Shown one piece after another: positions 56,296 to 64,000 of a stretch of DNA of 64,000 bases (position 1 is the first letter of the stretch; every line of letters begins with the position of its first letter). Origin of the DNA: Chloroflexi bacterium HGW-Chloroflexi-2 (GTDB lineage Bacteria > Chloroflexota > Anaerolineae > Anaerolineales > Anaerolineaceae); contig PHBY01000002.1 of assembly GCA_002840735.1 (NCBI GenBank), forward strand, positions 1 to 64,000. Direction: 5' to 3'. The position numbers were made by a program, and so were the translations under genes. The notes beneath the pieces are model-generated. The model saw nothing but the letters and a program-made list of their open reading frames with translations. It made no database searches and was not told the origin of the DNA.

Positions 56296-58011
56296 ATGAA
56301 AAAAAATTTTTTTACGATTGAATACTTGATCTATGCGCTGATTCTTGTTATAGGAATCGCTTTTCGAATGATCAATTTAGGTAGTTTGCCACTTTCGGAT
56401 GTTGAAAGCTCGGTATCATTGCATGCTTTGAGCCTGATATCTGGAGAGAAATCTGCGAGCATTTCGGATCAGACTTTTTTATCCAATATCCAGGCGGTTT
56501 TATTCTTTTTATTTGGAAATAGCAATTTTATTGCTAGATTCTTTCCTGCTTTAATAGGAGTTTTATTTATTCTCGTACCATTCTTATTCATGAACTATGT
56601 CAATCCAAAAATGATGATCATTTTGTCTTTTTGGATTGCTTTGAGCCCGACTTTTATTTCTTTATCCAGGCAGGTTGATAGTACGATATTATTTCTGTTA
56701 TCATTTTCCACATTTATCTACTTTTTTATTAAACGATCCATCATTCCCAGTACGATATTTTTTGTTGTTAGCATATTATGTGGAAAAATTTTCTTTATGT
56801 TTTTAGTGCCGAGTTTGATTTCATTGATATACGTTAATTTATTTCTAAATAAACAAAATAATTTCATTTTTGACCAGATCATTCAGTTAATTAAATCCTT
56901 CCAATGGAAAAAATTTAGTTTGTATTCGATTGTTGCCTATGTTCTTCTAAGTACATTTGGTTTCATTTTTCCAGGTCAATTGTCTGGGATTGGATATGGG
57001 ATATTTACTTACCTCAACAGTTTCACACAAATTTCGATCGTAACTTTATCAGATCTGGTTCGAGGTTTGTTATTTTATGAGATTGCAGCCATCCTGTTTG
57101 GTGTGATCGGGACTGTTTATATCATGCGCAAAAACCAGATTGCCGGTTTATTCATAACTGGAATGATCACTTTCAGCTTCGTTCAAATCGTTCTTATGAC
57201 AGAGAAGACCATCGTTATGAATGAAATCATAACCCTTTCCTTAATGGTTGCAGGATCATTTTTTATAAACCAACATTTGTTCATTCCACGTCAGTTAAAA
57301 ACAAAAATCGTGGTAGTTACTTTGATTGCCTTGGTTATTTTATTCTTTATCAGTCTGGCATTTATGAGCATGTTTGCTACTTCTTATCAGGGGGAACAGG
57401 AAAATACACTACGATTATTTTTCATTATTGCTGGTTTTGCATTAATCATCGGTGCGGGTTTACTGGCAGGGTGGGCAATCAGTTGGGAAATTGCTGGTAA
57501 AAGTTTCCTGTTGTTGTCGATTTCATATCTATTAATTTTCACTACATCCGCGTCTGTGAACGCATCTGGATTGCGATATCCTTATCAAAACGAAATTCTC
57601 AGTATCAACCTGGTACCTATCGAGCATGACTTGTTAATCCAAACATTGGAGAGTTATTCTGAATGGAATTATGGAGACAATAAATCCATAAACATCCATA
57701 TTCTCGGAGATCAACCAGCATCCTTATATTGGGCATTGAGAAATTTTGATAATATCTCGAAGGGGAATGTCATTCCAATGGATTTGAAGATTGATGCCAT
57801 CATCAGCAATGCTGATCAGAATCTGGTACAGGTTGATGCTTTCAGAGGACAGGATATTTTATGGACATCAAAACCAGCATGGAATTCGATGAATGCCAAT
57901 GAAACTTTTCAATGGTTATTAACCAGGCGAGCTCCTCAGGATATGCTTTTTCAAAAAACAAACATTGTCTGGATACGAAATAGTTTGTTTCCAGGGGCTG
58001 ATACTCAATAA
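56296..58011 (+). CDS. GT-C-like integral membrane protein
   Basis: 571 residues with about 11-12 hydrophobic segments. The N terminus resembles GT39 proteins: a first TM helix, then NLGSLPLSDVESSVSLHAL, where the Asp and Glu would match the GT-C acidic loop. SNFIARFFPALIGVLFI also fits. A soluble tail (about 450-571) includes INIHILGDQPASLYWALRNF. The catalytic loop is less typical than in the two preceding proteins, so activity is less sure. 66 bases after DUF952 and 14 bases before cmk. Confidence 0.75.
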   Translation: MKKNFFTIEYLIYALILVIGIAFRMINLGSLPLSDVESSVSLHALSLISGEKSASISDQTFLSNIQAVLFFLFGNSNFIARFFPALIGVLFILVPFLFMNYVNPKMMIILSFWIALSPTFISLSRQVDSTILFLLSFSTFIYFFIKRSIIPSTIFFVVSILCGKIFFMFLVPSLISLIYVNLFLNKQNNFIFDQIIQLIKSFQWKKFSLYSIVAYVLLSTFGFIFPGQLSGIGYGIFTYLNSFTQISIVTLSDLVRGLLFYEIAAILFGVIGTVYIMRKNQIAGLFITGMITFSFVQIVLMTEKTIVMNEIITLSLMVAGSFFINQHLFIPRQLKTKIVVVTLIALVILFFISLAFMSMFATSYQGEQENTLRLFFIIAGFALIIGAGLLAGWAISWEIAGKSFLLLSISYLLIFTTSASVNASGLRYPYQNEILSINLVPIEHDLLIQTLESYSEWNYGDNKSINIHILGDQPASLYWALRNFDNISKGNVIPMDLKIDAIISNADQNLVQVDAFRGQDILWTSKPAWNSMNANETFQWLLTRRAPQDMLFQKTNIVWIRNSLFPGADTQ

Positions 58012-58025
58012 CAAAAAGGAGATAT

Positions 58026-58724
58026 ATGAAAAAAAAATCATTTACGATCACATTGGATGGTCCAGCTGCTTCTGGAAAATCAACTTTAGGAGAAAGGTTG
58101 GCAGAGTCGTTGGGTTTTATGTATCTGGACACGGGGGTTATGTATCGGGCAGTAACATTAGCGGTATTAAAGAAAAATGTTGATGTAAATGATGAAGGTT
58201 TGGTTACCAAAGTCGCTGAAGAAATGGATCTTGATATTCATCCAGCGACAATTGATGATGGCCGCAGCAATGATGTAATTCTCGAGCAAGAAGACGTCAC
58301 CTGGGAAATTCGATTACCCGATGTAGAAGCACATGTCTCTCAAGTTTCTGCCTATAAAGGAGTTCGTGTAGCAATGACAAAGAAACAACGTGAGATTGGA
58401 AATCGCGGGGGGATCGTGATGGTTGGCAGAGACATAGGCACCGTTGTTTTACCTGATGCTGAAATCAAGTTATATCTGGATGCATCCGTTGAAGAACGTG
58501 CTAAACGCCGGTATCTGGAACTAATTAACCGGGGAAAACAAGCTTACTATGAGAGTGTGCTGGATGATTTAAAGCGCAGAGATAAAATTGATTCTTCTCG
58601 GGTAATCGCTCCATTACGTCCAGCAGACGATGCCATTATGATTGATTCAGATCACATGGATGCCGAAGAAGTTTTCCAATTTATTTTTAATTTGTTAAAA
58701 GAGAAAAAGAATCTTCAAGTATAG
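58026..58724 (+). CDS. cmk: Cytidylate kinase
   Basis: 232 residues. The P-loop is LDGPAASGKSTLGERLA, followed by YLDTGVMYRAVTL, the NMP-binding insert, and GRDIGTVVLPDAEIKLYLDAS. It phosphorylates CMP and dCMP with ATP. AAGGAG precedes the ATG at good spacing. In many bacteria cmk precedes rpsA or a 1-acylglycerol phosphate acyltransferase; here it follows a GT-C protein by 14 bases and precedes a C69-like hydrolase. Confidence 0.96.
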   Translation: MKKKSFTITLDGPAASGKSTLGERLAESLGFMYLDTGVMYRAVTLAVLKKNVDVNDEGLVTKVAEEMDLDIHPATIDDGRSNDVILEQEDVTWEIRLPDVEAHVSQVSAYKGVRVAMTKKQREIGNRGGIVMVGRDIGTVVLPDAEIKLYLDASVEERAKRRYLELINRGKQAYYESVLDDLKRRDKIDSSRVIAPLRPADDAIMIDSDHMDAEEVFQFIFNLLKEKKNLQV

Positions 58725-58798
58725 AAGGAATTTTTTATCGTAAGAATATGCAATAAGTTCATTTTCAAAATGATCCAATCGATCAGGAAGGAATCAAA

Positions 58799-60106
58799 AT
58801 GTGTGACACTTTTGTTTTAATGCCAGGCTTTACAGAAAATAAAAAATTTTACTTTGGAAAAAATTCCGACCGTGATCCAAATGAAGCTCATGAAGTGGTG
58901 ATTGTGCCAGAAAAAAAATATGATAAAGATGAAATGTTAAAATGTACCTATATCTCGATTCCCCAGGTAGAAAAGACGAACAAAGTACTTTTGTGTAAGC
59001 CAGTATGGATTTGGGGAGCAGAGATGGGGGTGAACATACACGGGGTTGTTATTGGTAATGAAGCTGTTTTTTCAAAAATTCCAGCAGGAAAAGAACCAGG
59101 TTTAATCGGGATGGATTATCTACGTTTAGGTCTGGAGCGTGGGAACAATGCCAGAGAGGCATTGAATGTCATTACATCATTGTTGGAAGAATATGGTCAA
59201 TCTGGTAATTGTGGATTTATGCATCCATTTTATTACCACAACAGTTTCATTATTGCTGATAAAGATGAAGCCTGGAAATTAGAAACAGTTGAGAAATATT
59301 GGATCGCAGAAAAAATTGATGGATTTGGAGCAATCTCCAATGGTTACTCCATTGAAGATAAATGGGATTTAATTTCACCTGATCTTATTACAAGAGTTAA
59401 AGAAAAAGGTTGGTTAAAAAAGGAAAGTGAGTTTAATTTTCGTGAATCGATTTCAGATTGGTTATTCACTACTTTTAGTGATTCAAAGCAACGTAGTTCT
59501 TGTTCTATAAGAAAAATTAATGAAAGAGGTTCAAAGACTGGACTTGAAGATGTATTTGAGACACTGAGAAGTCACAGAGTTGAAGAAAATTTTCGACCGG
59601 ATAAAGGAATAAATGGTGCAGATCTCTGTATGCACTCCGGCTTTGGTCCCATTCGTGTCAGTCAGACTACCGGATCAATGGTTGTAGAACAGGATGATGA
59701 ACGATTAGTCGTATGGGTCACAGGTTCATCGGCACCGTGCCTGAGTATTTTTAAACCAATGTCCTTAGATCAGGAATTGAATTATTTTGGTCAACCCCCT
59801 GAATTGGAATACGATAGTCAATCTTATTGGTGGCAACAGGAAAGAATTCATCGCAAGATTTTGCAAAATTATCCAATGTTAAGCCATGAATATATAAAAG
59901 ATTTGAAAGATCATGAGAAAGTTTTTGTTGGCAGGATGAGGGAATTTGAAGGTCAAATTGAGCTTATTGCGGATTGTTTTGATGATGCCTTTAACTTGCA
60001 AAAAAAGTGGATTGAGAAATTTCAAAACGAAGCAAGTAAGGATAAAACTAATTTTCTTTACAGGCATACCTGGAAGAAAAATAATCAATTAGCGAAAATG
60101 CCTTAA
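58799..60106 (+). CDS. C69-family Ntn hydrolase (secernin/dipeptidase-like)
   Basis: 435 residues starting MCDTFVLMPG, so that removal of Met would leave Cys2 as the N-terminal nucleophile, as in family C69 and secernins. FGKNSDRDPNEAHE, VWIWGAEMGVNIHGVVIGNEAV and GLIGMDYLRLGLERG match the secernin-like branch. No signal peptide. AGGAAGGA lies ahead of the ATG. The family includes dipeptidases such as PepD, but the substrate of this branch is uncertain. Confidence 0.9.
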   Translation: MCDTFVLMPGFTENKKFYFGKNSDRDPNEAHEVVIVPEKKYDKDEMLKCTYISIPQVEKTNKVLLCKPVWIWGAEMGVNIHGVVIGNEAVFSKIPAGKEPGLIGMDYLRLGLERGNNAREALNVITSLLEEYGQSGNCGFMHPFYYHNSFIIADKDEAWKLETVEKYWIAEKIDGFGAISNGYSIEDKWDLISPDLITRVKEKGWLKKESEFNFRESISDWLFTTFSDSKQRSSCSIRKINERGSKTGLEDVFETLRSHRVEENFRPDKGINGADLCMHSGFGPIRVSQTTGSMVVEQDDERLVVWVTGSSAPCLSIFKPMSLDQELNYFGQPPELEYDSQSYWWQQERIHRKILQNYPMLSHEYIKDLKDHEKVFVGRMREFEGQIELIADCFDDAFNLQKKWIEKFQNEASKDKTNFLYRHTWKKNNQLAKMP

Positions 60107-60119
60107 GACAAACCAGCAA

Positions 60120-60128
60120 TGCTATAAT
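60120..60128 (+). promoter_or_regulatory. Extended -10 promoter of the histidine kinase gene
   Basis: TGCTATAAT, an extended -10 (TGn plus a perfect TATAAT at 60123-60128), ends 25 bases before the ATG at 60154. No clear -35 is present. Confidence 0.5.
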
Positions 60129-60153
60129 TTTTATAGTTGGTTTTTGGAAAACA

Positions 60154-63100
60154 ATGCCTATTTCTTACACTATCCTCTTTCCCTCAAGGCCTTATTTGAC
60201 CCCGCCGAAAGATTTTCTTGGTTTTGCAGCGTGGTTTGTATTTTTATTTCTGATCATTCTGATTATAAAGAGGATTTGGCAACCACTTCCAAGCCGGCAA
60301 CAAAAAAATTGGTGGCTTTTTTACGGGCTGGCAATTCTGGCACCATTTTCAGTCATCCTCGGGGGATTTGAATTTACCTCTTTAAACCCCGGATTAAGGT
60401 CATCCGGTTTTATTATATTTCTTTTTGCTACGATACCCTGGATGATTGCAGCTGGATTTTATGGTTTATTTCCTGCAGTTATCGTTGGACTTATCAGCGG
60501 AATATCTATGGCGTGGTGGGGAACGCATAATATTTTTACAATTGTTGAAACAATTGGAATGGCTGTGTTATTTGCTTTTCTTGTTCGTCAAAAATACAGA
60601 ACCCAAATGTTCAGTTTATTAAGAATTCCTGTTGTTGCAGCAGTTTTCACTGGTTTAATATTTATACCGATATTCATTTTGAATCAAATACTAAATTCGA
60701 GTGGGTCTTTGGCAGTTCGTCTTGATTATGGTTTGACACAAACTTTTACGCTTTCAATTTATCGATTTGTAGAACTTCTATTAGGTGGATTGTTTTGTAG
60801 TGTATTTTACTTATCGAAAAACAAATTATGGTTTACCCCAAAATCCATTTCACCCACACCTATGGAGAAACGTATTGAATACCGGTTCTTAATGACCACT
60901 TTACCAGTCATTTTGTTTGTGGTTCTATTTGTGGTGTATGTCGATTGGAGAGTTGCCAGTGATGCAGCCAAAGACTTGGTGGAATCCAGACTCAGGGGAA
61001 CCGCAGAAATTGCGTCCGAGAGTTTGCCATATTTTTTCGAATCAGGGCAAAATCTAATCATCAGTCTGGCAGATGAAAATTTGTTACAACAAAATGTTGA
61101 TGTATGGCTTGACCTATCCGAAAAGATTCAGGTTATCCCATTTTTCTCGCAATTATATTTATTTGATCAAAATGGAAATCCGAAAGATGGCTATCCCATT
61201 CGGGATGTTGATCAACTTCAATTAACCATGGAAGAAAGAACTGGGATCGATCTGGCTTTAACGGGAGTACACTTCCAGATTTATACATCCCCACCGAAAA
61301 TATCAGATAAATCTGTCCTGATCACTTTCATTACTTCCATTACAGATAATCAGGGAAGTCCAATTGGTGTACTTATTGGCAGGACTGATTTTCTTACAAA
61401 CCCATATGTGCAACCCACCATATCTACCTTAAATAATTTTACAAAATCTCTGGGTGAAAGTGTTATTCTGGATGATCAAAGGCGGATTATTTTTCATTCC
61501 AATATGAACCTACAGTTATTGTGGTCTATGTATCCTCAAGAAATACCCATTACGGCAAATTTATTCGAAAATTCATCTGTAAGTGGCGGTCAGCAGTTAG
61601 TTTACCATCAACCACTTACAGGCCGATCCTGGTCAGTACTGGTAGGTTTACCAACCTCTGAAGTCCAGGAACTGGCTTTAAGAATAGCAACACCTTTATT
61701 AGGCGTTTTAGGATTGGTAATTATCCTGGTTGTTTTGGCATTACGATTGGGAATAAAACCAATTACGAAATCGGTGAGGTCCCTCTCAGATCAAGCGGCA
61801 CTCATTTCGCAAGGTAATTTAGATAGTCCAATGAGCATTAACAGTGTGGATGAATTAGGGCAACTAGCATATTCGTTTGAACAAATGCGCATTCGATTAA
61901 GAGATCGATTAGAAGAGCTGAAACAACTTTTATTATCGAGTCAGAGTGTATCCAGGCATCTTGATATTTACGCAGCCATTCAACCGATTTTACAGGCGAT
62001 GATGGGTAATGATGCATCCCATGCTCGCGCGATTCTCATTCGTCAGGTAACTGCTGATCAAATCTCTTCCGCATACTTATCGATAGGAATCGGCAAGGAA
62101 AACGAAGCAACAAATGCATTGGACCGGCAATTATTTGAAATGATGCGGCAACAGGATGTACTTCCAATTCCAAATTTATCCAGGTTTAAGCGGTTTGTTA
62201 TTCCTGGAAAAGAGATACCGGGGTCAATTTTGGCGATTGCACTTACCCAGGAGAATCAATATTTCGGTGTGATCTGGTTAGCTTACAACTATGCCAGAAC
62301 CTTTAAGGAAGAGGAAATCCGATATTTTAGAACACTTGCCAGCCAGGCAGGAATGGCTGCAGCAAATGCTCAGTTGTATGCAACAGCTGAATTAGGTCGT
62401 CAGCAATTTGAAGCTGTCCTCAATTCAACCCCTGATCCTGTGATGGTATTTGATGATGCCAATAATTTAATCCTCATCAATCCAGCGGCGAAGCAATTGG
62501 TTGGACTATTTAAAGAAACCACACCTGGATTAAAGCTTGATGCCGTGATCGAGCATGAAGATTTGTTGGAACTTTTGAAGAAAGACACCATTAATCGGGA
62601 TACATCCAGGGAAATCCAATTAACCAATCGACGAGTATTTTTCACAACCGTTTCGCCAGTAATCCGCAATGATCAATTGGTCGGAAAAGTGTGCCTATTG
62701 AGAGACATTACCCAATTCAAAGAAGTTGATACATTTAAATCAGATATTGTCTCAACCGTTAGCCATGATCTCAGGTCTCCCCTTACGTTGATGAGGGGAT
62801 ATGCTTCCATGCTGCAAATGGTCGGCGAGATCAACGAACAACAACGTTCCTACATAGCGAAAATTGTTTCCGGTGTGGATAGTATGTCGAAATTGGTTAA
62901 TAATTTGTTGGATTTAGGAAGAATTGAAGCTGGGATAGGTTTGAAGTTAGAGAGAACCAACCCCATTAGCCTTGCCGAACAAGTGGTTCTTGAATTGCAA
63001 CCACATGCAAACCAAAAGAACATTGATTTAGTTCTGGAATATTCAATTAATCGCGATACCTATATCGAGGCAGATTCGGCTTTGGTGCAACAAGCACTTT

Positions 63101-63414
63101 ATAATGTTGTTGAAAATGCATTAAAATATAATTCTTTAGGTGGTAGTGTAAAGGTTTGCGTGAGTTCAAATGAAAACAATGCTATGTTTGAAATAACCGA
63201 TAATGGCATTGGTATAGCACCAATAGATTTACCACATTTATTTGAAAAATTTTTTAGAAGTGGCAGGCGGGAGGCATATAATCAACGGGGAACAGGATTG
63301 GGGCTCGCCATCGTAAAAACTATTATTGAAAAACATAATGGAAAGGTTTGGGTCGAGAGCAAATTAGGTCGTGGAAGTAGTTTTTACCTGCAACTGCCAA
63401 TAAGGCAGGGATAA
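60154..63414 (+). CDS. Hybrid-sensing membrane histidine kinase (HAMP-GAF-PAS-HisKA-HATPase)
   Basis: 1086 residues. About six or seven N-terminal TM helices (about 20-225) are followed by a TM at about 246-266, a large extracytoplasmic sensor domain of Cache type (about 270-505), and another TM (about 508-530). A HAMP linker (to about 590), a GAF-like region (about 600-745), a PAS domain (about 750-865), HisKA with His871 in STVSHDLRSPLTLM, and HATPase with VVENALKY, DNGIGIAP and GTGLGLAIVKTI follow. No response regulator is adjacent, so it is an orphan kinase. The signal is unknown. It reads toward rpoC. Confidence 0.92.
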   Translation: MPISYTILFPSRPYLTPPKDFLGFAAWFVFLFLIILIIKRIWQPLPSRQQKNWWLFYGLAILAPFSVILGGFEFTSLNPGLRSSGFIIFLFATIPWMIAAGFYGLFPAVIVGLISGISMAWWGTHNIFTIVETIGMAVLFAFLVRQKYRTQMFSLLRIPVVAAVFTGLIFIPIFILNQILNSSGSLAVRLDYGLTQTFTLSIYRFVELLLGGLFCSVFYLSKNKLWFTPKSISPTPMEKRIEYRFLMTTLPVILFVVLFVVYVDWRVASDAAKDLVESRLRGTAEIASESLPYFFESGQNLIISLADENLLQQNVDVWLDLSEKIQVIPFFSQLYLFDQNGNPKDGYPIRDVDQLQLTMEERTGIDLALTGVHFQIYTSPPKISDKSVLITFITSITDNQGSPIGVLIGRTDFLTNPYVQPTISTLNNFTKSLGESVILDDQRRIIFHSNMNLQLLWSMYPQEIPITANLFENSSVSGGQQLVYHQPLTGRSWSVLVGLPTSEVQELALRIATPLLGVLGLVIILVVLALRLGIKPITKSVRSLSDQAALISQGNLDSPMSINSVDELGQLAYSFEQMRIRLRDRLEELKQLLLSSQSVSRHLDIYAAIQPILQAMMGNDASHARAILIRQVTADQISSAYLSIGIGKENEATNALDRQLFEMMRQQDVLPIPNLSRFKRFVIPGKEIPGSILAIALTQENQYFGVIWLAYNYARTFKEEEIRYFRTLASQAGMAAANAQLYATAELGRQQFEAVLNSTPDPVMVFDDANNLILINPAAKQLVGLFKETTPGLKLDAVIEHEDLLELLKKDTINRDTSREIQLTNRRVFFTTVSPVIRNDQLVGKVCLLRDITQFKEVDTFKSDIVSTVSHDLRSPLTLMRGYASMLQMVGEINEQQRSYIAKIVSGVDSMSKLVNNLLDLGRIEAGIGLKLERTNPISLAEQVVLELQPHANQKNIDLVLEYSINRDTYIEADSALVQQALYNVVENALKYNSLGGSVKVCVSSNENNAMFEITDNGIGIAPIDLPHLFEKFFRSGRREAYNQRGTGLGLAIVKTIIEKHNGKVWVESKLGRGSSFYLQLPIRQG

Positions 63415-63491
63415 AATATAAAAAATGAAGAAAATTGGGTGAAATTTGTAGAATATTGGTCTTGAAATTAAGCATAAAAATGATTTTTTTG

Positions 63492-63500
63492 TGATATAAT
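63492..63500 (+). promoter_or_regulatory. Candidate extended -10 promoter of rpoC
   Basis: TGATATAAT is an extended -10 with a perfect TATAAT (63495-63500), about 110 bases before the rpoC GTG. No properly spaced -35 is seen. This would give rpoC its own transcript with a leader of about 100 bases. Confidence 0.5.
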
Positions 63501-63542
63501 ATTCGTTTGCATGTATATGGTTATTTCTTGTTGATTTTGAGG

Positions 63543-63569
63543 TAAGCGTAGAAATCTATCTAACGCTTA
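63543..63569 (+). promoter_or_regulatory. Hairpin in the rpoC leader
   Basis: TAAGCGT (63543-63549) pairs with ACGCTTA (63563-63569), extended inward by AGA and TCT with one bulge. It lies between the candidate promoter and the ribosome site of rpoC. It is not followed directly by a long T run, so a regulatory leader structure is more likely than a terminator. Confidence 0.45.
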
Positions 63570-63597
63570 TCTTTGTTGTTTTCAGGGACATTTATAA

Positions 63598-64000
<403 letters not shown>

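Overview
The window looks like chromosomal DNA of a member of the Chloroflexota, most likely an Anaerolineae-type bacterium. This is an inference from gene content, not from a marker-gene tree. The pointers are: a giant 'YYY'-type (DUF2298) membrane protein of the kind shared by Chloroflexi and Archaea; mevalonate kinase next to isopentenyl phosphate kinase; topoisomerase I with an extra N-terminal Cys4 finger; lipoproteins with Thr/Pro-rich linkers and NBR1-type Ig domains; and a multi-GAF SpoIIE phosphatase. The DNA is A+T rich, genes are closely packed, many neighbours overlap by 1-4 bases, and no gap exceeds about 260 bases. I see no insertion sequence, prophage, CRISPR array, rRNA operon or replication origin.

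Layout. 1-10 kb: a fragment of an unknown gene, then eno, pyrG, an S1-domain RNA-binding protein with a strong promoter, a HAD phosphatase / small membrane protein / S41 protease operon, mutL, a sirtuin, and an orphan receiver-CpaE-like ATPase. 10-19 kb: tilS; a tyrosine-recombinase-fold protein that has lost its catalytic residues; an LCP lipoprotein; tRNA-Leu(CAG); an FtsB/DivIC-like protein; and a partner-switching module (STAS antagonist, anti-sigma kinase, six-GAF SpoIIE phosphatase). 19-28 kb: an envelope block with a LysM protein, QueG, an NBR1-Ig lipoprotein, two M23 peptidases, a TolB-like propeller protein, DUF1015 and DegV. 28-37 kb: a translation and DNA-processing run on the plus strand (ffh, rpsP, khpA, rimM, dprA, manC, topA) ending in a two-TM protein. 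37-42 kb: a minus-strand set (UbiA-type prenyltransferase, mevalonate kinase, isopentenyl phosphate kinase, dGTPase-like HD protein), then greA. 42-58 kb: tlyA, lepA, then a surface-glycan run (flippase-like protein, CDP-paratose-2-epimerase-like protein, GT4, methyltransferase, three GT-C-type membrane proteins) with a DUF952 protein inside it. 58-64 kb: cmk, a C69/secernin-like hydrolase, a large membrane histidine kinase, and the start of rpoC without rpoB in front of it.

How the parts may work together. The mevalonate genes would supply isoprenoid precursors. The UbiA protein carries the signature of decaprenyl-phosphate phosphoribosyltransferases, and the GT-C proteins belong to a fold that uses polyprenyl-phosphate sugars. 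The 37-58 kb region can therefore be read as a lipid-linked sugar and surface-glycan region; that reading is inference.

The most unusual non-coding feature is a ~90-bp palindromic repeat in two inverted copies (41741-41830 and 48635-48725). The copies share a long hairpin with a compensatory base-pair change, and in both the same end faces a downstream gene start. Other oddities are the catalytically stripped recombinase at 11778-12680, the tandem repeats and inverted repeat at the S1-protein promoter, and the separation of rpoC from rpoB.
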